This document shows positions 10,834-21,833 of a stretch of DNA of 64,000 nucleotides, in pieces. The translations under genes were made by a program, and so were the position numbers. The stretch's first letter is position 1, and each line of letters starts with the position of its first letter. The DNA comes from Microstegium vimineum (lineage: Eukaryota; Streptophyta; Magnoliopsida; Poales; Poaceae), in assembly GCA_022036555.1 (NCBI GenBank), contig CM039120.1, positions 26,502,227 to 26,566,226 on the forward strand. The letters run 5' to 3'. The notes under the pieces were generated by a model. The model saw only the letters and a list, made by a program, of their open reading frames with translations, was not told where the DNA came from and made no database searches.

Positions 10834-11858
10834 TCAGTCGTCGTCGGAGTAGGAGTGCTCTCCGTCGGTGTCGAGGTAGGGCTTGTCGGCGAAGGCCTCG
10901 TTCGGAGCCAAGTCCTCCTCCGATGGGTCAGGACCAAGGATCACTCTGTCTTGTGGCTCAGGCTCCTCAGGTGCAGGTGCTGTGGCTGCTGCCTGCTCCT
11001 GCTGGTGAGGAACGTGAAAAGCCTCGTGCAGATTGTTGATATACTCTTGCTACTCGTTGAGGTGCCCCTCTAACTCTATGACTCTCTCGTGTAAGCCTTC
11101 CGACTCGGTCCAAGCTTCATTCCTGGAGTTGGTGGCATCTAGGAGTAACTGCTCACCAACCACGTGAGCAGCAATCTCATCTCCCACCCTGGCCTGAGCC
11201 TGGTCGTGCTCCAGAGTCATCTGAGCCAACTCTGCCTGAAGGTGTGCAACTGTTGCCTCGAACTCCTGCTGCAACTGGCGCTTGCTCTCAAGAGTGGCAT
11301 CGTGGATCTCTACCACATCTGCAAGACTGCGCTCCAAACTCTCACAAGTGCCAAGCAAAGCTCCAGTGGCACCCATGGCTGGGTCTCACAGTAGAAAAGC
11401 TCATCCTCATCTCCTGCCAGTGTTGTCCCCTCGGTCTGTGTCCAATGCATAGGAAAAGCCTGTCCATGGGGAAACACTCCTGGCCAAGTTGCTGCAAGCT
11501 CTCCGGGAAGGCAGGCGATGCTATCCTTTAGCACTAGGTATGCTGCCCTGTTGGCACCATCCTTAGAACTAGCTCCCTTGGTGACGATTGTCCAGCGAGA
11601 CCAATCTGGCCTTCGTTCCAAGGCTTCCACCTTGACCTGAACCTAGACCAGCGAGTCCTGACCAAACTGCTGCTTCTGCCAAGAGTACTTTGGCTCCCTG
11701 CCCTCGGGATACCCAATGGCGTGCAAAACCCACCAAAGGATAGTCGGCAGCCCAAAGTATGTCAAGAACTTCCCCTTGGTCATCTTCCTTACCAACGGGA
11801 AACGAGGAACTCCTGCTCCTCCGGTTGCCTTCCTGACGGTCAAACGGGTACGAGGCAT
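10834..11858 (-). pseudogene. Leader ORF with histone H3-tail-like N-terminus and coiled coil (broken)
   Basis: Frame begins at ATG 11858 with MPRTRLTVRKATGG, then PRFPLVRK. Aligned with the histone H3 tail with a one-residue gap, it keeps R2, T3, T6, R8, K9, T11, G12, G13, P16, R17, L20 and K23; S10 is Ala. A globular-looking region follows (about residues 35-160; FLTYFGLP, WWVLHAIGYPEG), then a coiled coil (11376-11050) and an acidic end SYSDDD at 10834. No histone fold is visible, so this is not an H3 gene. It is broken by TAG at 11643 and 11050 and a frameshift between about 11395 and 11310. It lies between the Tekay PBS and gag on the same strand, so it would be on the genomic RNA. The function is unknown. 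Confidence 0.6.
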
Positions 11859-12045
11859 CTATGGAAAAAGGGGTTTCGAACTCTCGTGAGACAGAGATTA
11901 AGTTGGTGAATTTTATCGAAAAGGAACAACTTACAATTTAAGGGGAGGTATGACATGGTGCAATAACATAAACATGATGCATGATCGTAATTACGTTCTC
12001 ACTCAACTAGAATGACTCGCAAGTCGTAACGTTCTAGTCGGTGGC
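11859..12045. other. Tekay leader upstream of the H3-tail-like ORF
   Basis: Short non-coding leader segment, AT-rich, ending in GTGGC (12041-12045), the left target duplication of the next insertion. No feature seen. Confidence 0.5.
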
Positions 12046-13542
12046 TGTTGACGGTAATTACGAGCTATTTTATCACCATCAAAACACCATCAACATCCTC
12101 ATATTGAAAGTAAAACAAGAATAATATGAACATAGTTTACCCAATAACTAGTTCCACATTTCCCATGACTATTTGAGTGCAGCTAAAGACAAATGGGGAC
12201 TTTTGGTCGCTAGTGGGCCCACTTAGGGGGTCGACCGACCACCCTATGGGGCCACTAGACCTCCCAAGCCCCCATGATCCAAGTAACACTCTCCAAAGCA
12301 CTTTCTACCCCTTGGATTCAAGTGTGCTAGCTCTCAACGGTTCTGGATCAAAGCACGAGGGCCCAACATGACATATTTCCAAGTATGGAAAATGTGCAAA
12401 AAGCATACACCATCATGATGGGCATTACCTCTAGAAGCTACCTGCAAAAGATGAGCTCATTTGGCCAAAACTTTGGTTCGGCCGAACCATGCTATGGGCC
12501 CACAGGCCACCCACATGATCCCTGTGTTGTGGGGACACCTCCTAAGGGAAAAGTTGCAGGGCCCACCTGCCATTCTGGTCGGCCGAACCAGGTCAGGTGC
12601 CCAAAAGGTGCACCGACCTCCCCACCGACTTCCTGCATGCCTCCATGCACCCACTTGATCTCCCTCGTTGATCTATGTCAGTTCTAATGACGGTTTGATC
12701 CTACGGTGGATGATGGAAGTGACGCGGATCGCTGACGTGGCACCGGAGTAGCCCCTACTCCACCTCTAGCTATACATAGACCCCCTAGGCCCTCACTATC
12801 ACTCATGCCTCGTTGGAGAAACTATTCTCTTAGCGGAGCTCTTCAATAGTGTTATGCTAGTTGGAGGAGAGTGAGGAGATCCTTCTAGAGAAAGCCCCGG
12901 ATCTGTCGGCAATCTTCTCCGAGTTCTTCCTCAGCGGATGTGAGTCTCTTGTAAGTTTAGCACTTGTAAGTAACTTCTTCTGAGTTTTTATAGTATTCAG
13001 TGTTCTAAATCTGTTTAGCTGTTATACAACTTTTCACGCTTGATCATCGCTTTACTTTAAGTAGAGTTCTTTATCTTATGCAAGGGTTTAAGCAGTAAGA
13101 ATAGTGTAGACGTGGTGTCTAGACTAGATCTTACCTTTGTACACGCTTATGGCATGGATTGTTTGTGGATGCTAGTAGGAAGTGACATCCTATCTAGTCC
13201 TCGTATTCACATGTGTGTAAGATAATTTCTTAAAAGATAATGCTTCAATACAACGTGACGGCGTGTCCGGTTAGAGTTTTGCCTCTTTCTGATCTATCTC
13301 GTCACTCCTGCAAGAGAAGGCCGATAAGGCCAGTATAATAGCTATCCCTTGTTAGACTTCTGTGCTATTTTGAACCTCTCAACCCAGTTATCATAGTCTC
13401 CCTTGATCATCATAGGATATCTTTAATCCTAGTTAGATCATATCGTTCCCTAAGGAAAATGTGATACCTGGAATACTACGGTGAAGTGCTACTTGTATAT
13501 CTTGCGCTTGCGATTTATCCAATAGTCATAAGAAATACAATA
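12046..13542 (+). repeat. LTR A of the Athila-like insertion
   Basis: 1497 bp, TGTTGACGG start, degraded end AATACAATA, then GTGGC. It contains the palindromic GGTCGACCGACC (about 12228) and GGTTCGGCCGAACC (about 12475) motifs typical of this family. Confidence 0.8.
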
Positions 13543-13758
13543 GTGGCCAAGACGATCTCTCATTACATAGTTACTCTTTCTACAGGATATGTTTAGTGTA
13601 CTTGCAGAAGATTCATTTAGCCCAAAAGACAAAACCAAATGCAAAAAAATCACTGGGCACCTCCTGAATGCACTAAGGACATACAGTTAGTTACCAAAAA
13701 CCATATGCACCAAGTCGGAAAACCCACACAACATTTGATTACTTCTCAGATATGTTTG
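13543..13758. repeat. Duplicated Tekay leader segment (left copy)
   Basis: Matches 15324-15544 with scattered changes, from GTGGCCAAGACG to ATATGTTTG. At TTTG the sequence switches to element interior, so TTTG is the junction microhomology. Confidence 0.8.
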
Positions 13759-13943
13759 CCTTGAGAGCTATTCCATTTCTCAATTTCTCAAGGATATATG
13801 TTAGCCAATACCACATATCCCACTTGTATAACAAGTGTCTTGAATAAATCTCTATGCTTCCTTTATACTTTGAGAATAGCATAGTCTTGTTATCTTTTAA
13901 CCTTTACTCGAGGACGTAGCAAAGAGGTAAGTATGGGGGATCT

Positions 13944-15323
13944 CGTTGACGGTATTACGAGCTATTTTATCACCATCAAAACACCATCAACATCCTCATA
14001 TTCAAAGAAAAACAAGAATAACAAGAACATAATTTACCCAATAACTAGTTCCACATGTCCCATGACTATTTGAGTGCAGGTAATGACAAATGGGGACTTT
14101 TGGGAGCTAGTGGTCCGACTTAGGGGGTCGACCGACCACCCTATGGGGCCACTAGACCTCCCAAGCCCCCATGATCCAAGTAACACTCTCCAAAGCACTT
14201 TCTACCCCTTGGATCCAAGTGTGCTACCTCTCAACGGTTCTGGATCAAAGCATGAGGATCCATGGGCCCAACATGACATATTTCCAAGTATGGCAAATGT
14301 GCAAAAAGCATACACCATCATGATGGGCATTACCTCTAGAAGCTACCTGCAAAAGATGAGCTCATTTGGCCAAAACTTTGGTTCGGCCGAACCACCCTAT
14401 GGGCCCACAGGCCACCCACATGATCCCTGTGCTGTGGGGACACCTCCTGAGGGAAATGTGGCAGAACCTGTCATTGGGGTCGGCCAAACCAGGTCAGGTG
14501 TCCAAAAGGTGCACCGACCTCCCCACCGACTTCTTGCATGCCTCCATGTACCCACTTGATCTGCCCCGTTGATCTAAGTCGGTTCTAATGAGGGTTTGAT
14601 CCTACAGTGGATGATGGAAGTGACGCAGAACGCTGACGTGGCACCGGAGTAGCCCCTATTCCACCTCTAGCTATAAATAGACCCCCTAGGCCCTCACTGT
14701 CACTCATGCCTTGTTGGAGAAACTACTCTCTAGTCTCTTAGCGGAGCTCTTCAGTAGTGTTATGCTAGTTGGAGGAGAGTAAGGAGATCCTTCTGGAGAA
14801 AGCCTCGGATCTGTCGGGAATCTTCTCCAGACTTCTTCCTCAGTGGATGCGAGTCTCTTATAAGTTTAGCACTTGTTAGTGACTTCTTCTGAGTTCTTTA
14901 TAGTATTCAGTGTTCTAAATCTGGTTTAGTTGTGATACAACTTTTCACGCTTGATGATCGCTTTACTTTAAGTAGAGTGCTTTAATCTTATGCAAGGGTT
15001 AAAGTAGTAAGAATACAACGTGACGGCGTGGTCCGGTTAGAGTTTTGCCCTCTTTTTGATCTATCCCGTCGCCTCCTGCAAGAGAAGGGCCGATAAGGCC
15101 AGTATAACCAGCTATCCCTTGTTAGACTTTTGTGCTATTTTGAACCTCTCAACCCAGTTATAATAGTCTCCCTTGATCCATCATAGGACATATCTTTAAT
15201 CCTAGTGAGATCACTATCGTTCCCTGAGGAAAATACGATACCTGGAATACTCCCGGTGAAGTGCTACATCGGTATAATCTGTGCGCTTGCGGATTTATCC
15301 AATAGTCATAAGAAATACCAACA
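13944..15323 (+). repeat. LTR B of the Athila-like insertion
   Basis: 1380 bp, ending AAATACCAACA. Relative to LTR A and to the V LTR it lacks about 147 bp between two AATA tetramers (A positions 13100-13103 and 13247-13250), a deletion with 4-bp microhomology. Confidence 0.8.
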
Positions 15324-15923
15324 GTGGCAAGACGATCTCTCATTACGTAGTTACTCTTTCTACATGGATATATAGTTAGTGTACTTGCAGAAGATTCATT
15401 TCAGCCCAAAAGAACAAAACCCAATGCAGAAAAGTCACCAGGCACCTCCTGACATGCACTAAGTACATACCCGTTAGTTACCAAAACCTTATGCACCAAG
15501 CTCGGAAAACCCACCCAACATTTCATACTTCTGAGATATGTTTGAGTAAAAGCTCGCATATCCTTAAGTAACCATATCACTTCCCTAGACCAACGGTTGG
15601 AAGGTCTACTCTCACATCTCACAAATAGTTTTCAATGCAATTTTCGAAATTTGTATCATGCTTCCAAAGAATGATACCCCGACACCTTTTAAAGATCCAG
15701 CATGAGCAAAACCCTGAACCAAGTTAGTATTCCTAAGCCACCTAATTTCCTAGTATAGGGCTAAGGACTAGACTCTGGCACCCTAAGTTTTCAAACTTTG
15801 TTTATAAAAATGAGGATACCTGTTTTGAAATACCTGTTTTGTTGCAAAATAGTTTTGAAATACCTGTTTTGTTTAAAAGTTTCTCAAACGAATGAGGATA
15901 CCTGAACCCGATCTGATACCAAC
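15324..15923 (-). other. Tekay leader and primer-binding site
   Basis: Untranslated leader downstream (minus strand) of the 5' LTR. The PBS lies at about 15908-15922 (sense TTGGTATCAGATCGG), immediately inside the LTR boundary at 15924. A degenerate short repeat around TTTTGAAATACCTGTTTTG occurs twice at about 15823-15880. A minus-strand frame at 15622-15401 is unrecognised and may be chance. Confidence 0.65.
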
Positions 15924-18900
15924 TGTGGCAGAACCGTCCAAATTATAAGAGATCAAGTACTAAAGTAGCCGATTTAACTGCCACGTAAAGTACTTGAGCC
16001 CATATAATTCCGGTAGTCCAGAAATTTCGAAGGATTTCTAACAATCGCATATCCGACCAAGATCGCGCAAACTCAGGTATGCACATTCGAACGAACCACA
16101 ATTTAAACGAAAAACTTAAACTACGAATTAAAGTTATTAACACACTTTGTTCCAAATAAAGTAGTACTCACGCCACAACACACGTGGCCAAATGAAACAT
16201 TGTTTTGAAACTTGAACCCAAAGCTTTACTCCACACTTATACCATTAATAGATAGGGGTGCCAACGAGGTCATGTACGACAACAGCAAAAGATGAGCTCA
16301 TAGAATACCTTGCCCAAGGCCTACTCCTCTTCTCCTTCGACAGGATAGAGACAATGCTTGCAATAGCCAAAGTATACTTGGCCATCTGCAACAAACGGGA
16401 TAAACCCTGAGTGCAGGAAGGTACTCAGCTAGACTTACCCGTCTAACTGAAAATAAAGACTCCAAGGATATGCATGGCTATATAGGTGGATCTGGATAAC
16501 TTTGCTTTTGCGCAAACGCTGAAGAATCATGGCCCTGGTTGGTTTCGGTGATTAACGACAATTAGAGATTATTATGGCTAACGTGTGTTTTGCAGAGGCT
16601 ATGCGTAGCCTAGCCATAGTGATCAATGAGAATGGGCTCTAAAGGTCATCACTTGGCCCCCAAGATGGATATCGTTTCGGTTGTTAAGGAGACATGATGA
16701 AGACCCTAGAATGATAGGCTAAGTGCCATAAGGAGATGAAGGGCACTTAGAATTAGATAGGGCTTCTCTTTTTACCTTTGACCGTACTATTAAGAGGGGT
16801 TGAGACTAGTAGCTTGACTTAGGAAAGCTTCATGTTTAGGTGTGGTGCACACTTGATTTCCTTAGCTCTAAGTAAGCCTATGGTGACCGTAAGATAGCCT
16901 AGAACAACTTCCATATTCATCGCGACGAAAAACGGAGTTGTCAAAATCATTTTCTGGGCGACGGACGCTCCTGGCAGGGGCACCGGACGCTGTCCGACGC
17001 GTCGGACAAAGGCGCCGGACGCTGGGTGGTTGAGTCCACAGCGTCCGTCGGCCTTCCAGAGAGGTTGTTTTCTGGCTAAGATTTTTAGGGTGCGTCGGAC
17101 GCTGTCCGTCGGCCAGGCGTCGGACGCTGCGGAGAGCGTCCGTCGACCTTCCAGAGAGGGTGATTTCAAACCCTAGCCAGAATTTAGCGTCGGACGCTGT
17201 GGCGGAGCGTCCGTCGCCCAGTGACATAGCGTCCATCGCTGGGAACACTGTGTCAGAACTAGCCGTTAGACAGAGGCGTCGGACCGTCCGTCGCCTAGGC
17301 GTCAGAGCGTCCGTCGCCTCAATTATGAACAGAAACTAGCCGTTGGGCATGCGACGGACCGTCCGTCGCCTAGTCGACAGAGCGTCCGTCGCCAACTTAA
17401 AATGCCAGCCCGAGGTAGTTTTCAGAGGGTCTATTTATAGCCCCTCCCACTTCTCTCCCGCCTTGCCTTTGCTCATTTGAGTTGCTGAGTTCGTTGAGAA
17501 GGTTGGGAGAGAGCAAGAGCCCTAGAGAGAGAGAGTGATTCGCGAATCCATCCATCCTCTCTCTAGTTCATCCAAGAGTTCGAGTGTGCATCCTCTAGTT
17601 GTGAAGCTTGAGTGAGTCAAGCGAAGATCGAGGCTTGTTACTCTTGGTGATCGACATCACCTAGACGGTCCGGTGGTGCTCGGAGGAAGGTGATCGCCGG
17701 AAGATTGTCGGCGGCCCTTCTCCATCGACGTGTGTGATCGGTTGTGGGCGATTCACCGAGCCGGAGTGGCGAAGAATCAGCCCGTAGAGAGCACTCATCC
17801 TTTGCGTGGGATTGAGGGGGAGCTATACCTTGCGAGGTGCTCCAACGAGGACTAGGGAGGAGTGTCGACTCCTCGATACCTCGGGAAAACATCGCCGTGT
17901 CAAGCATCTCTTTCCCTAGCTCTTTATTACCGCATTACTTTCCGCTCTTGTCTTTCATTTCATACTAGAATTGTGTAGGAAGTTTTCGCTTTCCTTTGCT
18001 TTGTTACCGCTTTCTAGCTAGGACACACAAGCGGTAGGCACAAGGGGGTTAATTGGCTCTTTATAGGTTTAATTCTTGTTTAGAAATTAAAAAGAGCCCA
18101 ATTCACCCCCCCTCTTGGGCATCTTGATCCTTTCAAACGCGAATAATATGAAATAACTTGAATATTTAGAGAGCAGCCATTTTTCCATCCTATCATTTAT
18201 CTCTAGGTTTTGCACCTGTACTAGAGCACTCACTTGATCTAATCAAACAATATAATAGAACCATATCCAATTCCTTTATCAATATTTTAGTAGAACCATT
18301 TCGATGTCACATGGAGTTGTACCATGGTGAAGCTCAGCATAATCCCCCACTATCTGGTGGGAGGCGGCGACTCGAATCGATATACAACCAGCTGGCAAGA
18401 TTACCTTTAACACACGCCCACACTTTCCTCTTCGGGTCCATGCATTGGGTCACCGCTCAACACTGTCCAGGTAGTAACGCCGCGAACTCCAATTGGTCCA
18501 CCCAATTGTAGAAATCAGTTGGCCACCACGGGGCAAGTCGTATCTACAAACTAAAGGGTGCGGCAGCAGACAGAGAACGACGTAGACAGTGAAGCTCGGC
18601 TTCGGGGTCAAAGATCGCAACGGCCCCTATGTGAAAGGGCGCATTTAAAGATGTAAGAGGGCCACCATCGTATACAAACCTATACGATCCAATGGACGGA
18701 CTGTCCCCAAGTCTAAACCACTTGGTGCCCTTGCCTTCCAGTTGACCGCACTTCTTTCCCGCGATAGCAAAATATAGCCAACCGTGATCAGTACTACCCC
18801 CATGAGATAATACGAGTAAATATAAATGTAACCATTTGATCTAAGCATGCTAAGTGGTTGCTTTTACTTTTAATTATCAGGTTAACAAGGTAGGTAATTC

Positions 18901-21833
18901 AATTATCAAGGAAGGTAATGCAACAAATGGGATTCATCCAACTCCTAACACTTAATGCATCACAGTATGAAAGTACTCAATTAGATTAATTGTAAATACT
19001 GGGAGGCTTAAGAATGCTCTGGAGCTTGCCTTCAGTAAAGGTAGAGGGCTGATGGTCAGGGCATTCGGGGAGGTTAGTGTCGAGCTCGTGGTACTCCTCG
19101 TTCAGCTCCTACACCTCCTGGACTCCTTCCTCTGGAAGTGGCACCTGGGGTTCCTCTACTGATCTTGAATGTTGAAATGCATATAAGTAAACTTGATGGT
19201 GCAGGGATGATGCTTGAACAAGAATTAAACACTCAAAGATTGCATTTAGAATTAACTTAAGTAATTAACCTAGCTTCACTTTACACAGCAAGCCTATTAT
19301 AGGCTACTTAGAAAAATCTACCAAAATTACAGAGGACAGAGCAAGGCTATTGGATACTACTACAAAATTTTCACTCTTAGCAAAGCAACCAAACAACACA
19401 TACAAAAAGATGAATTCAAAAGCAGAAAAAGCACTTTGAATTAGACCTATTAGCTAACAGGGTGGAACATGCTATATCTTATTTTTAACAAGTTCTTTAC
19501 TTAGAAACATGTTTATCAAGAAAGTTCCATGATCAACACTACCAGATTCTTCTCTATATGATTTTTCAAAGAAAACCCTAGAAAAGAACACTTGAACTAT
19601 AAGTATCTTTTCTGCCATACAACATACTACATATTACATTTTTCCTAGACAGATCATGGCATACAGAGACTACACAAAAAGTTTCATGATTTATCTAATC
19701 ACAGATTTACCACAGTAATTATTATAAGAAAGCTGCAGAAACACATTTTAATAAATAATAATTAATTTCTTCACAGAAGCATGGCATCTTATATTTTTCC
19801 TAGCTTCTACACAGGAAGAAAAAGCTAGCATAAAAACCTTACATTTTTATCTGGTCAAACCATGCAGGAACACATTTAACTTTGATAAAAGCAGAAAAGA
19901 ACTTTCTAAACATTAGTATTGAAGACATTCTCCAAAAATTACTTTTACATTTTTAACAGAAGATATTCATTTATAAAGACTAACAAAATTTATTTCACCA
20001 TTTTAGTATTTACCAAACTCCAGATATGAAATAAACAAGCATTAACATATTTACTGAAAATAGGAAAAAGAAAATGCATATCTGAAACCGGCCAACATGC
20101 ACAGTGTGTGGGCTCGGCCCAGTGCCTGCGAGTGGTTGACAGGAGGGGCCCAGCGGTCAACCTGGGTCCACTTGCCAGTTAGCACAGAGCAGAGCACGGC
20201 GTTGACCGCCGCGTTCTCACCGGCGGTGAGCTCGTCAGTGGCGGTGCGGTGCTTGGCGTGCTCGTGGTGACGACGCGAAGAGACTGGTGTGCTTGGTTAA
20301 ACCAGCATGGCTGTGAAAGTGGTCGACGAGGTGTGGTGGCAGAGCAGCGCGGTGATGTGACATGGCGAAGCCATTACCGGCGGTGTTTGGCTCGGCGAAC
20401 GGGTGCGTGAGCACCACGGTGGTGTGGTGAGTGCAGCACAAGTGTTGGCTGAGCCGGAGGAGCTCCGAAGAGGTCTGGCCACGTGCGAGCTCCGCGGCGG
20501 CGACAATGGCGCACGGTGCTCAGTGCGGTGGTGTTCTAGTGCGGACGAGCGGGCGAGCAAGGACGTTCTCACCTCTACTACCTCGGGTGGTGCTGCTCTG
20601 GAGATGGAGACCACTGTGGAGGTCGGGAGAGAGGTGAACGCGGCGAGACGGCTGCGGTGGCGACTGCGAGTCGAGGAACGGCGGCGACGTTCCGACAACG
20701 GTGGAGCTCAGCTGGTGGAACTGAGGCGAGTAGGGCGTGTTCGACGCGAAGGTAAGCTGGTTTGCGAGGTGGATCGAGCAGAGAAGCTCGGATGACGGCG
20801 AGGCGATGAAGGGGGTGTTTCCTGTTGCGCTATGCTCTGGCGTGGCGGGAGCGAGAGCAGAGCAGGTGAGAGAGCGAGCAGGGCAGTGCGAATGCGAGTG
20901 CGGGAGAGGGAGAGGGGGTGTGCATCCCCTTTGGCTTGGTCGTGGCCGAGCGACGCGACCGGTGGGGCCTCGACGCGACGGCGGCAGGGCGGCAGCGGGT
21001 GCAGCGGTGCTGCTAGCTTTGCGGTGCGCGGCCGTTGGGCGAGCGGGATTGCGCTCTTGGTCGTAGCACCGTTAGCGCGGATATGCACTTAATGGCGAGG
21101 GCGACCGGGCGTGGAGCCGGTCGGGCGGCCAGTGCAGCGGCGACGCGACGATGAGGCAATGGCACGGCGCAGCGCTGCGCTCTGCGTGGGCAGAGACGAC
21201 GAGTGGGCGAGTAGTTTGGTCGGCCCAGGGTGGCAGTGCGCGGCGCAAGGCGAGTGGTACAGTGCAGCTGTTGACATCGGCGCGCAAACATCGCAAGCCA
21301 CGCGGCAGCAACACCGGCGTACGGCACGACCGTGGTCGGGCTCTGCGCGGGTGTGGGCGCAAGCGGGGACGCGTGCTCGTGGGCAGCAAGGCCGGCTGGG
21401 CCTGAAGGGTGGACGTGGCCCATTCCAGGTTTGTTTTTCCTTTTTCATTATTCCTTTATTTGATCCAAACTTAATTTGATTCAAACTGATTTAAAAACTC
21501 AAAACTAGGATTTGAAATGTAAATCAAAGTTGCTCAGAATAATATTCTCTACATTTTTTGTCATATTTTCTGAAAACTAATATTTCCGAGGTTGTAGTTC
21601 TAAGTTATTTAAACCAATTAAAGGACAAGAATTATTTTCACTTTTAATTAAAGGAACTAAACTTAATTAATCAAGCATTAATTAAAGTAAGAACATATAA
21701 CTCCTATTCAGTTCTAATTTCATAAATAACAAAACATACATATGAAATGATGTCCTATGCAACATGAATGCAATGCAATGCTTATACTTAGGCTAATGAT
21801 GATCCTAATGCAAGCTTGACACAGGGTGTCACA
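15924..21833 (-). repeat. 5' LTR of the Tekay element, about 4.3 kb plus a nested insertion
   Basis: Ends are TGTGGCAGAACC at 15924 and GGGTGTCACA at 21833, mutually inverted, next to the PBS on the left and a putative target copy TTTCC on the right. After subtracting the insertion 16520-18135 it is about 4.3 kb, within the long-LTR range of Del/Tekay elements. A GC-rich block (about 20100-21430) contains many overlapping open frames in all directions, which I read as a composition effect and not genes. The 3' partner LTR is off-window. Confidence 0.8.
16520..18135 (+). mobile_element. Sirevirus-type solo LTR, second family
   Basis: 1616 bp from TGAAGAATCATGG to TTGATCCTTTCA, with a perfect duplication AACGC (16515-16519 and 18136-18140). 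The terminal CACCCCCC...CTTTCA block is typical of Sirevirus LTR ends and gives + sense. A TATA-like CTATTTATAG is at about 17430. A dense cluster of GCGTCCGTC / GACGGACGC palindromes (about 16960-17400) lies upstream of the TATA box, the reverse of the order in the 8718-10576 family. Confidence 0.9.

Larger units (their letters stand above)
12046..15323 (+). mobile_element. Rearranged Athila-like insertion: LTR, host-flank copy, interior remnant, LTR
   Basis: LTR A (12046-13542) and LTR B (13944-15323) are diverged copies of one LTR type starting TGTTGACGGT; B starts CG. The outer duplication is GTGGC (12041-12045 and 15324-15328). Between them lie 216 bp copied from the Tekay leader (13543-13758, matching 15324-15544) and about 185 bp of element 3' interior ending in a PPT (GTATGGGGG, 13931-13939). 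No coding interior remains. The best account is a tandem duplication followed by collapse of one unit to a solo LTR. Confidence 0.75.
1008..21833 (-). mobile_element. Del/Tekay-like Ty3/gypsy retrotransposon, left end outside window
   Basis: A minus-strand element reading, from right to left: 5' LTR (15924-21833), PBS, leader with an extra ORF (10834-11858), then a single-frame gag-protease-RT-RNase H-integrase polyprotein. The LTR ends read TGTGACACCC...TGCCACA in sense, and the PBS begins TGGTATCAGATCGG. The RT closely resembles the Del/Tekay chromovirus type. Five later insertions split it (1-1007, 4125-8608, 8718-10576, 12046-15323, 16520-18135). It lies in element V, with TTTCC (21834-21838) as the right target copy. 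The integrase C-terminus, any chromodomain and the 3' LTR are off-window. Confidence 0.85.

Noticed and set aside
10834..11858. A true histone H3 gene or pseudogene
   Set aside because: Only the tail resembles H3; no histone-fold residues follow, and the C-terminal half is a coiled coil with an acidic end.
12177..12687. Protein-coding frames in the Athila-like LTRs (also 14074-14572)
   Set aside because: Located in LTRs, with no domain and differing indels between the two copies; they follow the palindromic segments.
16819..17248. Open frames in the 16520-18135 solo LTR
   Set aside because: Same palindromic array effect as in the other Sirevirus LTR; no support as protein.
20235..21484. Overlapping GC-rich open frames as a host gene
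   Set aside because: Frames overlap on both strands with no recognised domain and low complexity; they lie inside the Tekay LTR, and high GC lowers stop frequency.
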